Source: Nitrospina sp.
GTDB lineage: Bacteria > Nitrospinota > Nitrospinia > Nitrospinales > JACRGP01
Reading direction: 5' to 3'
DNA: 64,000 bases
Assembly (NCBI GenBank): GCA_024648695.1
Contig: JACAVV010000005.1
Span: 310,001-374,000, forward strand
The notes under the pieces are model-generated. The model saw only the letters and a list, made by a program, of their open reading frames with translations. It was not told the DNA's origin and searched no databases. Positions 49,607-58,977 of this stretch are shown one piece after another. The position numbers were made by a program, and so were the translations under genes. How positions within the stretch are numbered: position 1 is the first letter of the stretch; every line of letters starts with the position of its first letter.

Positions 49607-52375
49607 TCAATGAATATCTTCCAGCTTTTCTATATTCAGGGTATTGAGCAAATCTTCTTTTAATTCGCGGATGATGGCTTCATTGAGCACGCGATTCTCG
49701 CCGTGGGACACGTAAAACACGTCGGTTCCGATTTCTCCGGTGCAGGAAATTTTGGCACGGGATATATGAACGTTGTGGTCGGCAAACACTTTGGCTATCT
49801 TGTACAACATACCCAAATGGTCATTGGCTTCAATACGCACCACGGAATAATGTGAAGCGGTGGTGTTATCGATCTGAATATGAGGTTCCATCACCGTTGA
49901 CGCATTCTTATCCGACATGAACCGGGTCCGGTTATTCAGTAATTCTGAAAAGTCCAGGCGATTTTCCATCAGGTCGCTGAATACGGTCTCTATCTGCTCC
50001 CAGGTGGAATCGGATTCAACGTTTAAATGCTCGGGAGGATCGACCTGTAAGGTTACAATCACAGGTCCATCTTTTCTGCGATAAATCTGGGCGCCCAGAA
50101 TATTGAAGTTTTTTGCGGTCAGCGTTCCTACGATTTTCTTGAAAGCCTGCCGTCGCGACGGACAACTTACCGTAAGGGTGTGGAACCCCACCGACTCATT
50201 AAATTCGTGCCTGAAGATAAAAGGTTTATCGGCCAGATCGTGGATCAGGCGCAAATGCGATGCGATCTCTTCCGCATAAACGGTGAATAAATAGTCTTCA
50301 GGCATCATCTCCAGATGGTGCTCTATCACATCGGGAGCAAATTCCCGCTCAAGGATCCTGAACACTTCAGCACGCGTATCCTGGAATTGGGCCTTCACCG
50401 ATTCCGGGTCCTCCAGGTAATCACGGGTCCGGTTGTACAGCTCGATGAGGAGGCTTTTCTTCCAGGCCGTCCATGTATCCGGGGCCACGGCCCTGAGTTC
50501 TGCATAAGAAATAACAAACAACATTTGCAGGCGTTCAATCGAGTCCACCACCCGCACGAAACCTTCAATAATGGTGAGCTGATGCATGTCCTGATGAAAG
50601 GCTGTTTCCATCATTTCGTAAAGATGGTTGATGAGAAAATTGAGGGTTTCCACTTCTTCCAGACCCAGATGTAAGCGTTGGGCAACGGGAAGCAAGGCTT
50701 CCCAGGTATTGGGAGCATCGGGATTTCCTGCGTTTTCGCTATTGCCTCGAAGCGAATGGAGCAGGCAAGCCAGTTTGATCAATCTTTTTTCGGTAATCAA
50801 TCCATACACTTCGGCTAATTCCTCGTGACCGCCTTCTATATGAGTTGAAAGTTCCTCCAAAAATCGCACCATGCGCAGGGAGTGTTCGTCGGTGGTGTAA
50901 CGATGATAAAAATCGTAATTCACTTGACAGTGGGTCTGACAAAATTCCGGCAGAATGACCCCCAAAAGACCCACTTCATGCATCAGGCGCAACACCCGGG
51001 CGCTCTGGCCGTGGTCCAAAACATGGTAAAGGAATGCACGATTCGGTTCCTCGCTCAAAAACTCTTCCGTAACCGAATCCTGACCCAACCGACACCGCCT
51101 CTTTAACTGGGCACCGAGTTCCAGGTTGTATTCGAAACACAATTTAAAAGCCTCAAGAATCAGTTGAGGATTGGTTTCGAACGCGGTGTCTTCAGTACCT
51201 TCCCATTTAAGACAGGACTCCTCGGCATAGAAACCGTTGCGCAAATCCCTACGGGAGAATGAAGATATGATCTTTTTGATCGTGTGTTTGGTTTCCAGGC
51301 ATCGCTCGAACAGGGTCTCGGAAATATGGTAAATGTTGGTCGCATGCAGAAAATATTCCTGCATGAACCGTTCAACCGGCTTATTGTTATCCCCGCCGTT
51401 GTACCCAAGGTTATGTGCCAGGTCTTTTTGAATGTCCAGTGTCAGAATATCGCTTTTTTTATTGGTCAGATAATGCAATTCATTACGCACCCTCAGGGAA
51501 TGGTCCAGGGATTCTTCAAGCAGATCCAGTTCCCGGTCCGAAATCACATCGTCACGGCCGATTTCGCGAAACGAGAGCACTCCGAAGCGGACCGCCACCG
51601 CCCAGCGCGCTACATGGTAATCGCGCAGGCCACCGGGTCCATTCTTGATATCCGGTTCCGAATGGCAAGCCACCCCTTCCTTCAAGCCGAAACGCGAGTA
51701 TTTTTCGTTGGTACTGGTTTCGAAAAACTCATTCACGTTGGTTTTCAGGACTTTTCTGGTAACCGAACCCACCAGCTTTTCGAACAATTCGATATTGCCA
51801 GTGAGGAAGCGTGTCTCGATCATCGACGTCTTGATAGTAAGATCGCCCTTGGCCAGCTTGATACAATCCTTGATAGTCCGGCAACTTTGGCCGATTTCGA
51901 GTCCAATCCCCCAAAGTACAGATACCACTTCCTGTATGAACTGATCGGTGACAGGATCAATGTTATCCTGCACCAAAAAGAGCAAATCGACGTCGGAACA
52001 GGGGTTCAATTCACCGCGGCCATAGCCACCAACAGCGACCAGTGCGAATTGCTCCATGTGGTTGGAGTCTTTATAAGCCTCCAGATTATTAACATCGTCC
52101 ACAATTTCGCGGAGCATTTCATCCATCAAACCCGTGTGGGCCTGGATGACTTCGCGTCCACCGGCGCCGGCGCGGTGCCAGTTTTTAATTTTTTCGCGTT
52201 CCCGGCTCAACAGGGCCTTTAAGCTGGTAAAATAATCGAGACGTACCCTGGGGTCTTCAGGAAGCGAACCGGCTTCCTTCCAATCGACCTCGAACTGGTA
52301 ATGCGTGAGTTTATCGTGGCTCTCGTGAGCCTGGGCAAAATTTATCATGTATCGGGAATATACCTTAAGAGCCAT
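49607..52375 (-). CDS. glnD: PII uridylyltransferase / uridylyl-removing enzyme GlnD
   Basis: VAVGGYGRGELNPCSDVDLLFLV, DIKNGPGGLRDYHVARWA, two C-terminal ACT-like segments; HD-type region partly divergent. Confidence 0.92.
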   Translation of the reverse strand: MALKVYSRYMINFAQAHESHDKLTHYQFEVDWKEAGSLPEDPRVRLDYFTSLKALLSREREKIKNWHRAGAGGREVIQAHTGLMDEMLREIVDDVNNLEAYKDSNHMEQFALVAVGGYGRGELNPCSDVDLLFLVQDNIDPVTDQFIQEVVSVLWGIGLEIGQSCRTIKDCIKLAKGDLTIKTSMIETRFLTGNIELFEKLVGSVTRKVLKTNVNEFFETSTNEKYSRFGLKEGVACHSEPDIKNGPGGLRDYHVARWAVAVRFGVLSFREIGRDDVISDRELDLLEESLDHSLRVRNELHYLTNKKSDILTLDIQKDLAHNLGYNGGDNNKPVERFMQEYFLHATNIYHISETLFERCLETKHTIKKIISSFSRRDLRNGFYAEESCLKWEGTEDTAFETNPQLILEAFKLCFEYNLELGAQLKRRCRLGQDSVTEEFLSEEPNRAFLYHVLDHGQSARVLRLMHEVGLLGVILPEFCQTHCQVNYDFYHRYTTDEHSLRMVRFLEELSTHIEGGHEELAEVYGLITEKRLIKLACLLHSLRGNSENAGNPDAPNTWEALLPVAQRLHLGLEEVETLNFLINHLYEMMETAFHQDMHQLTIIEGFVRVVDSIERLQMLFVISYAELRAVAPDTWTAWKKSLLIELYNRTRDYLEDPESVKAQFQDTRAEVFRILEREFAPDVIEHHLEMMPEDYLFTVYAEEIASHLRLIHDLADKPFIFRHEFNESVGFHTLTVSCPSRRQAFKKIVGTLTAKNFNILGAQIYRRKDGPVIVTLQVDPPEHLNVESDSTWEQIETVFSDLMENRLDFSELLNNRTRFMSDKNASTVMEPHIQIDNTTASHYSVVRIEANDHLGMLYKIAKVFADHNVHISRAKISCTGEIGTDVFYVSHGENRVLNEAIIRELKEDLLNTLNIEKLEDIH

Positions 52376-52931
52376 CCGGATTCAGAGGTCGCAAAAAGGA
52401 AGCCGCCGGGTCCGAACGGACGAAAGAAAGTTACATCAGGACTGCTCTGGCTCACACCCCCGTGTCCCTGAGAGCTTTAACAGTCAATAAATCATAACAT
52501 ATTGATCCAAAACCACAAAGTCAGTTATCATCAGGATTCCATGAGCGAAAACCCCGCCGCCGATTTGCTCCCGGGAAGTCTAATAAGCCTTGACATTGAA
52601 AACATATTATTTTAGGTTACCAGCTTATCCCTAAGCATTTATAACTCATAAAATCGGACTTTAAATTGATATCACATTTGAAGGGTATTTCTTTGTACTC
52701 CCTACTCATACTGGCGTATGACCTGATCACGCAAATTGATCTGCGGAATAAGTTGCCCATCTCCCCTGGTAGACTGGAAAACGCCGGAAAAATGCGAATC
52801 AACGCTACTTCATTTAAGGATATAATCTCATTTTATGTGGTTCCGGTTGGCAATGGTGACAAGCTTTATTATGGGTTCGCCAACGAGAAAAGCCGATTGA
52901 CCGTAAAATTTGGCTACTGATGATACATAAC

Positions 52932-52966
52932 TGCCTGTCCCTTTTGGGGGCAGGCATTTTTTTTTG
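52932..52966 (+). terminator. Rho-independent terminator immediately upstream of mdh
   Basis: TGCCTGTCCCTTTTGGGGGCAGGCA followed by TTTTTTTTT. Confidence 0.75.
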
Positions 52967-52971
52967 AAACA

Positions 52972-53925
52972 TTGAGGAAAATGCACATGCGCAATAAAAT
53001 CACTGTGGTAGGAGCGGGACAGGTTGGAACAACTGTAGCTCAATTGACTGCTTACAAAAACCTGGGGAATGTGGTCATCACCGATATCGTCGAAGGCCTT
53101 CCGCAGGGAAAAGCCCTGGATCTCCAGGAGTCCGGATGTTTGCAGGTATTCGACGGAATCATCACCGGAACTAACGATTATAAGGATACAGCAGATTCAG
53201 ATATCGTCGTCATTACCGCCGGGATTCCCCGAAAACCGGGTCAGGACCGAAGCGACTTGATTGCTACCAATGCAAAAATTGTGAAATCGGTTACCGAACA
53301 AGTGATGGAACACTCCAAAAACCCGCTCATCATCGTTGTGTCGAATCCTCTGGACGCGATGGTGTATGTGGCCAAACGAGTTTCCGGGTTACCCAGCGAG
53401 CGAATTATGGGAATGGCAGGCGTGCTGGACGCGGCCCGGTTCCGTTCGTTTGTATCATTGGAACTCGACTGCTCACTGGTGGATGTTGACGCTATGGTGT
53501 TAGGCGGACATGGTGACTCGATGGTACCCATGCCACGTTACACCACAGTGTCCGGAGTCCCCATCACAGACCTCATGAATAAGGAGCAAATCGACCGTCT
53601 GGTGGACCGAACCCGCAAAGGCGGCGCCGAAATCGTCGGACTGCTGAAAACCGGAAGCGCGTTTCTGGCACCGGGAGCCTCTGTGGTCAAGATGATCGAA
53701 GCGATCCTGCAGGACAAAAAACGAATCCTGCCTTGTACCGTTCACCTTAGCGGCGAATACGGTTGGAAAGACATCTTTTTCGGCGTGCCGGTGAAGCTGG
53801 GTCATGCAGGTATTGAGGAAATCATAGAACTCAAACTGTTGCCGGAAGAGATGGAGCAACTCAACCGCTCCGCAACCGATGTCCAATCCCAGATCAAGGA
53901 TGTCGATAACTTGCTGGATGGGTAG
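52972..53925 (+). CDS. mdh: Malate dehydrogenase (LDH-like family)
   Basis: ITVVGAGQVGTTVAQLTAYKNLGNVVITDIVEGLPQGKALDL, GMAGVLDAARFRSFV, VLGGHGDSMVPMPRYTTVSGVPI; start most likely at the internal MRNKITVVGAG. Confidence 0.95.
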   Translation: MRKMHMRNKITVVGAGQVGTTVAQLTAYKNLGNVVITDIVEGLPQGKALDLQESGCLQVFDGIITGTNDYKDTADSDIVVITAGIPRKPGQDRSDLIATNAKIVKSVTEQVMEHSKNPLIIVVSNPLDAMVYVAKRVSGLPSERIMGMAGVLDAARFRSFVSLELDCSLVDVDAMVLGGHGDSMVPMPRYTTVSGVPITDLMNKEQIDRLVDRTRKGGAEIVGLLKTGSAFLAPGASVVKMIEAILQDKKRILPCTVHLSGEYGWKDIFFGVPVKLGHAGIEEIIELKLLPEEMEQLNRSATDVQSQIKDVDNLLDG

Positions 53926-53960
53926 ACTCTTCGAAAAAACCGCTGGTATTGAATTTATGC

Positions 53961-53995
53961 AAAGGGCCTGGTTGACTTCAGGCCCTTTTTTTTCA
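53961..53995 (+). terminator. Rho-independent terminator of mdh
   Basis: AAAGGGCCTG-GTTGACTT-CAGGCCCTTTTTTTT. Confidence 0.9.
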
Positions 53996-54116
53996 TAATT
54001 ACAATCTGGAATTGAGATCAATCCAAACTCACAGGAACGGCATTAGTCGTTTTGTCCAGGGGCAATAGGACCGACAAAAGTTGTTTCGATAAATTTAATA
54101 CTCTAATATCCCTACT

Positions 54117-55232
54117 CTATTCTCTCACAATTGAAAACTCCTCGAACAGGGTGATTCCCGGTTCTTTGCCATCGCATTCCAATGTGACGTTCTGCCATTT
54201 TGGGTCTTTAGACCTCCAGCGCGGATTTTCACTTATTCCCGGTTCATCTTGCGGGCAAACGCGATGTGTTTCTACTTTTAACTGCTTCTTTTCCACTCGC
54301 AAAACCAGGAAATGATTCATCAGCGCCCGGCTCGCAAGAGCATCAAACACCGGTTTTGGAGCGGTTCGTTTTTTGACACCGGCCCAATCGGCAAACATCT
54401 TGAAAGTAGCTCCCCCACCTCCGCTGATAATATGAATTGTCCCCTGACCTTTCCTGTATTGACCTTTCGTTGGCCTGGTAAAAGGAATGCCTGAATCCTC
54501 GCTCGGAATTCCCAATGCATGAAATCGCTCATAAGAATGCTGATTGCCCGATAATACCAGATCCGGTTGCAGACTGTTGATTTGCTTGAGAACGGTGTCT
54601 CGCTTGTCCCGAAACCAGGCAGTGGTCAGTGCCGGATCATGAAGGCCGACGATTACCCATAATCCCTCTTTACGGGCTTCTTCTATGCGCGGAGCCAGCC
54701 AGGGAGCCGGGTCTTCCCAAGGATAGGCATTGAGCACAACGAATAAAACGGGTCCTGCTTGCAATGTGCCTTCATGGGATCTTGGCGAAAATGCCCCTGT
54801 TTCCTTTTGGTCAAATGGATTATCCAATGGATCAATCTGGTCCCAGCACCCCGATGCTTTGGGTTTCCATTTATGCGGGGGAAAATCATTATCTCCCGGC
54901 ACAAACACGCGTTGCGGGAAGGGATCTGCCAACTCCGATTTCACAATCTTGAGAAAGTTTTTATTACAGGTGCCAGGCATAAATTGTGACTGATAAATGA
55001 AATCGCCCAGATGCATCAAGACATCCGGTTTCTGGGACCGGATCCCCTGCATCACTTTATTAAACCCGGGATGAAACACCCTATCGCCAATACCCGTATC
55101 CCCCACCACAGCCACTTTCAGTTGTTGCATACCCTGGGCAGACAACACGCTTGCCCCAATTATAATAATTGCCAGGCTTAAGAAATAAACCTTACCCCAT
55201 AAAACGCAAAGATGTTTATTACGGTAAATCAC
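54117..55232 (-). CDS. Secreted calcineurin-like metallophosphoesterase
   Basis: VAVVGDTGIGDRVFHPGFNKV, DVLMHLGDFIYQSQF, VFVPGDNDFPPHKW, VIVGLHDPALTTAWFRDK, LVLSGNQHSYERF. Confidence 0.88.
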   Translation of the reverse strand: MIYRNKHLCVLWGKVYFLSLAIIIIGASVLSAQGMQQLKVAVVGDTGIGDRVFHPGFNKVMQGIRSQKPDVLMHLGDFIYQSQFMPGTCNKNFLKIVKSELADPFPQRVFVPGDNDFPPHKWKPKASGCWDQIDPLDNPFDQKETGAFSPRSHEGTLQAGPVLFVVLNAYPWEDPAPWLAPRIEEARKEGLWVIVGLHDPALTTAWFRDKRDTVLKQINSLQPDLVLSGNQHSYERFHALGIPSEDSGIPFTRPTKGQYRKGQGTIHIISGGGGATFKMFADWAGVKKRTAPKPVFDALASRALMNHFLVLRVEKKQLKVETHRVCPQDEPGISENPRWRSKDPKWQNVTLECDGKEPGITLFEEFSIVRE

Positions 55233-55461
55233 ATCACGTCCTCCAGTTGCAAAATAATTAACATTAAAAATAAATATTTATAAAAATAGATACAAAAAAC
55301 CACGATCCGCTCATTTCAAAGAAAGCGTATATCCCAAAAAACAAAAAAAAACCCTTTAATTTCAATGGCGTGCAGTTTTATTTTATTTGATGTGAGGTTT
55401 GGCATATTTTATGCTGTTTATTTAGTATAACTATATTAAACCCAGCCTCAGGAGGATTGCT

Positions 55462-55773
55462 ATGAAAATGAATACAAGAATTATTATAGGTGGCGTTTTA
55501 CTGGTTGGCCATTTGTTAGCGGCGCCAATTGCCTGGGCGGGAGAACCTGTGAAAAACCTATCTAATGATACCAAAGGTCATAAGATTGCGGTCCCGGAAA
55601 AAGGCATGCCTGCCCATGCACCGACCGCCAAACGAAACCACAGAGCGAGAGTTGTCAGAGACCGGGTTTATGAAGAAACCCAATATGACCATAAAGCTAA
55701 GTTTAAAGCAGATACCAAAGAGGTGGTTCAGGAAGAAATTGTTCTGGGAAATATTCATTCCCAGGATCGATAA
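55462..55773 (+). CDS. Small secreted hypothetical protein
   Basis: Signal peptide IIIGGVLLVGHLLAAPIAWAGE; AGGAGG upstream of ATG; terminator downstream. Confidence 0.6.
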   Translation: MKMNTRIIIGGVLLVGHLLAAPIAWAGEPVKNLSNDTKGHKIAVPEKGMPAHAPTAKRNHRARVVRDRVYEETQYDHKAKFKADTKEVVQEEIVLGNIHSQDR

Positions 55774-55877
55774 TATTCAATTATTGTAACCTTGAAAAAT
55801 TTCAAATGTATTGATTGAAACCCATAAGGAGTTGTAACCCATCCCCTTCATTCCCCTTTGAGATGGGCTCCCTTGTT

Positions 55878-55911
55878 AAAAAGCATCGGCTGGACGCCGG
55901 TGCTTTTTAGT
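55878..55911 (+). terminator. Rho-independent terminator
   Basis: AAAAGCATCGGC-TGGAC-GCCGGTGCTTTTTAGTTT. Confidence 0.75.
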
Positions 55912-56184
55912 TTATAGCCTTCCTTTACAATACTTCCCTGCACTTTTCCTAATAAATAAGTTTATCAAACCCTATTTCGTAAAACCCCTACCCAATTGGT
56001 CCGGTTTTCGTACGCCTACAGTAAAGCACTATTGAAGAAACGCATAACCTGTTGATATTAAACGAGTAAATATTAATTTTTTACATTTCGAAACTTGGCC
56101 TCAAAATTGCATTTTCTATTTATTTCACACAACTAATATTTCCAACGCGGGTTAAATCCCGCACCATATATTTCTGGCAAGAAG

Positions 56185-58602
56185 ATGAAACCGTTTTACC
56201 CAAAAGATAAGATAATTATCTCTTTGTCCTTTTTATGGACTGGGCTGGTATTTTCAGGAGATGTCATTACCCCTTTGGGAAAAGCTTTGGGTGTGCTCTA
56301 TAGTTTAAGTGTTTTGCTCAGTTTATGGGTGCCTCGGCAGTGGTTTATTTATTGTATCAGTGGACTTTGCATTACCTTGACCCTCTTTGGATATTTCCTT
56401 TCGCCCCCTGGCGGCGTGCCATCTGATGCGCTGGTTAACAGGGGCCTTTCCCTGTTTGTCCTGGTTTGCACGATAATTGGATGTCTGGTTCACAAATCTC
56501 TTCGGGAAAAACTTGAAATTTTCAGCAAACGCTATCCACTGATTTTAACCTCTGCCGGCGAGGGCATCTATGGCTTGGACCAGGAGGGTAAAGCCACGTT
56601 TGTCAATCCGGCGGCTGAAAAAATGCTGGGCTATCAGGAGAAGGAATTGCTTGGGAAATGCCTGCATGATTTGATTCACCATTCTAGAAAAGACGGTTCA
56701 AAATACCCGAAATATCTTTGCCCTGTTTACTCAGTTTTCCAGGATAAAAAGGTACACCAGGTAAATGATGAAGTCTTTTGGAAAAAGGATGGTTCCAACT
56801 TCCCTGTAGAATATATGTCTACACCCATTCAGGAAAACGGTGAGGTTACGGGTGCCGTCGTTTCTTTCTGGGACATATCCCATCGCAAAACCCTGGAACG
56901 GCAGATTGTTCTGGAACGGGACTATCATAAAATGATGAACGAGGTCTATCTCGCTGTAAACGATGTGGATGAGGAAAAGGAAGCGCTCAGAAAATGCCTG
57001 AAAACGGTTTGCATTCACCTGGGCTGGACGGCATCCCATTTATATTTTGTTTCAAACAACGGCGACAAACTGGTGCCCAGTAATATCTGGTATTTGTCCG
57101 AATGGAAAATGTTTGATGATTTGAGGCGCTTGACGGTCAAGACCACTTTTTCTCCCGATCAGGGTCTACCGGGAAAAGTATTCGCCAGTGCAAAGCCCCA
57201 ATGGGTCGCTGATATTTTAAATGAGTCCGATTCTAAGAGGCTCGAGGACCCCTGCCAACTTAATGCTAGAGCGACTTTTGCTTTTCCAGTGTTTGTTAAA
57301 AACAAGGTTTGGGGGGTTATGGAATTTTTTTCCATGCATCCAAAACAACCGGATCCACTTCTGTTGGACATGATGAAAAACATCGGGATTCATTTGGGCC
57401 TTTTCCTTGAACGGGTGGAATTCACTGAAGAACTGAAAACTTCCAAGGAAATCGCTGATGAGGCCAATCGGGCAAAATCTAATTTTTTGGCCCGGATGAG
57501 CCATGAATTGCGGACGCCAATGAATGCCATTCTCGGGTTCACGCAATTGATAAAATACCGCCTGGATACCCTTTCAAAAACCGAGACAGAAAAATATCTC
57601 GATTATGTTGAAAATTCCGGGAATCACCTTCTGGACCTGATCAACAAATTGCTGGACCTTTCAAATATTGAATCGAAAGCTTTTAACATTAAACTGAAAC
57701 CGGTGCCGTTAAACAAGACATTGAACCACATTCTTAATGAATTCGAACCTTTATTAAAAGAAAAGTCATTGCAAATTATCAACGAACTGCCCAAAGATCA
57801 TGGACTGTATATATTGGCCGAACCATATCTTCTGGGCCAGTCTCTCAGTCACCTTGTCCACAACGCCATCAAATTCAATGTCCAGAATGGAAAAATCTAC
57901 CTGTCTTGTGATATTACCAATCCGCAAATGGTGAAACTGTGTGTTACAGACACCGGATTGGGCATCCCCCCGGAAAAACAGGCAACCCTGTTTGAGCCCT
58001 TTGGTCATTTCGGGGAAAACTCTTTGGAACAAGAGGGTGCCGGGATTGGGCTTGCCATTGCAAAGGAATTCGTACTGATGATGGGCGGCCAATTGAAATT
58101 TGACTCCCGGGAAGGCCTGGGGTCTTCTTTTTGCCTCGAGTTACCCTTTGCTGAAAAACCTGAAAAACAGGATTCCGGTTCATCTGCTCCCCTTCTTACA
58201 CCCCTCCCTAAATCCTCTCCAAAAATAGCTACAAAATCTATCCTGTTGGTAGAAGATACTTTGGATAATGTCGAGTTGATACGGGAAATCCTTTTAGAAT
58301 ACAAAAATATCCAACTTAATATTCAAACGGATGGAATGTCAGGATTGAAAGCCGCAAAGGAAGATCCACCGGACCTGATACTAATGGACGTCAATCTGCC
58401 CAACATGAACGGTATAGAAGTGTGCCAACAGTTACAGACCCACGACGAAACAAAAGGCATTCCCGTGGTAGGGATCAGCGCCAAGGCTATGCAGAAAGAT
58501 ATTGAAACCGCTTATTCAAACGGATTTCAGGATTACCTGACCAAACCTCTGGATATCAACCGGTTTCGGGAAATGATAGAAAAGTGGCTGGATACTCCTT
58601 AA
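56185..58602 (+). CDS. Hybrid sensor histidine kinase (TM-PAS-GAF-HisKA-HATPase-REC)
   Basis: N-terminal hydrophobic helices; PAS-like ILTSAGEGIYGLDQEGKATFVNPAAEKMLGY; MSHELRTPMNAILGF; DTGLGIPPEKQATLFEPF; REC segment LLVEDTLDNVELIREIL...PDLILMDVNLPNMNGIEVC. Confidence 0.95.
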   Translation: MKPFYPKDKIIISLSFLWTGLVFSGDVITPLGKALGVLYSLSVLLSLWVPRQWFIYCISGLCITLTLFGYFLSPPGGVPSDALVNRGLSLFVLVCTIIGCLVHKSLREKLEIFSKRYPLILTSAGEGIYGLDQEGKATFVNPAAEKMLGYQEKELLGKCLHDLIHHSRKDGSKYPKYLCPVYSVFQDKKVHQVNDEVFWKKDGSNFPVEYMSTPIQENGEVTGAVVSFWDISHRKTLERQIVLERDYHKMMNEVYLAVNDVDEEKEALRKCLKTVCIHLGWTASHLYFVSNNGDKLVPSNIWYLSEWKMFDDLRRLTVKTTFSPDQGLPGKVFASAKPQWVADILNESDSKRLEDPCQLNARATFAFPVFVKNKVWGVMEFFSMHPKQPDPLLLDMMKNIGIHLGLFLERVEFTEELKTSKEIADEANRAKSNFLARMSHELRTPMNAILGFTQLIKYRLDTLSKTETEKYLDYVENSGNHLLDLINKLLDLSNIESKAFNIKLKPVPLNKTLNHILNEFEPLLKEKSLQIINELPKDHGLYILAEPYLLGQSLSHLVHNAIKFNVQNGKIYLSCDITNPQMVKLCVTDTGLGIPPEKQATLFEPFGHFGENSLEQEGAGIGLAIAKEFVLMMGGQLKFDSREGLGSSFCLELPFAEKPEKQDSGSSAPLLTPLPKSSPKIATKSILLVEDTLDNVELIREILLEYKNIQLNIQTDGMSGLKAAKEDPPDLILMDVNLPNMNGIEVCQQLQTHDETKGIPVVGISAKAMQKDIETAYSNGFQDYLTKPLDINRFREMIEKWLDTP

Positions 58603-58977
58603 CTCAGGATTTAAAGTGTTCTGCCTGCCTTCTAAGAAACCAGCTTTAAGGACCGGGTTTTAGCAAAATTACATGCAAAAACAAGAAAAATGACCGAACG
58701 TTATTCTGAACGAAGCGAAGAATCTCTGGTTGAGTATCGATCTTGCATTAAACCGGGTTACGCCCATAAAATGTTTTTTCTGGTAAAAGGAAGTTTGCAT
58801 TCAATTCGAAAGCGGACTGTCGAAGAAAAACCTTTTCTACGATTAATCTTTTACCAGAGATCCTTCATTTCATTCGGGACGACACACTGTGCTTTTTACA
58901 GTAGAAGATTTTTCAATTGTATGCTCGAAAAAGTTTATTCCTCAACAAGCATGGTAACTATCTCCTTGCTTTAAATA

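Noticed and set aside
58690-58974. 94-aa plus-strand ORF before czcA
   Set aside because: Its start lies in a common intergenic repeat word; no family signature and poor coding character.
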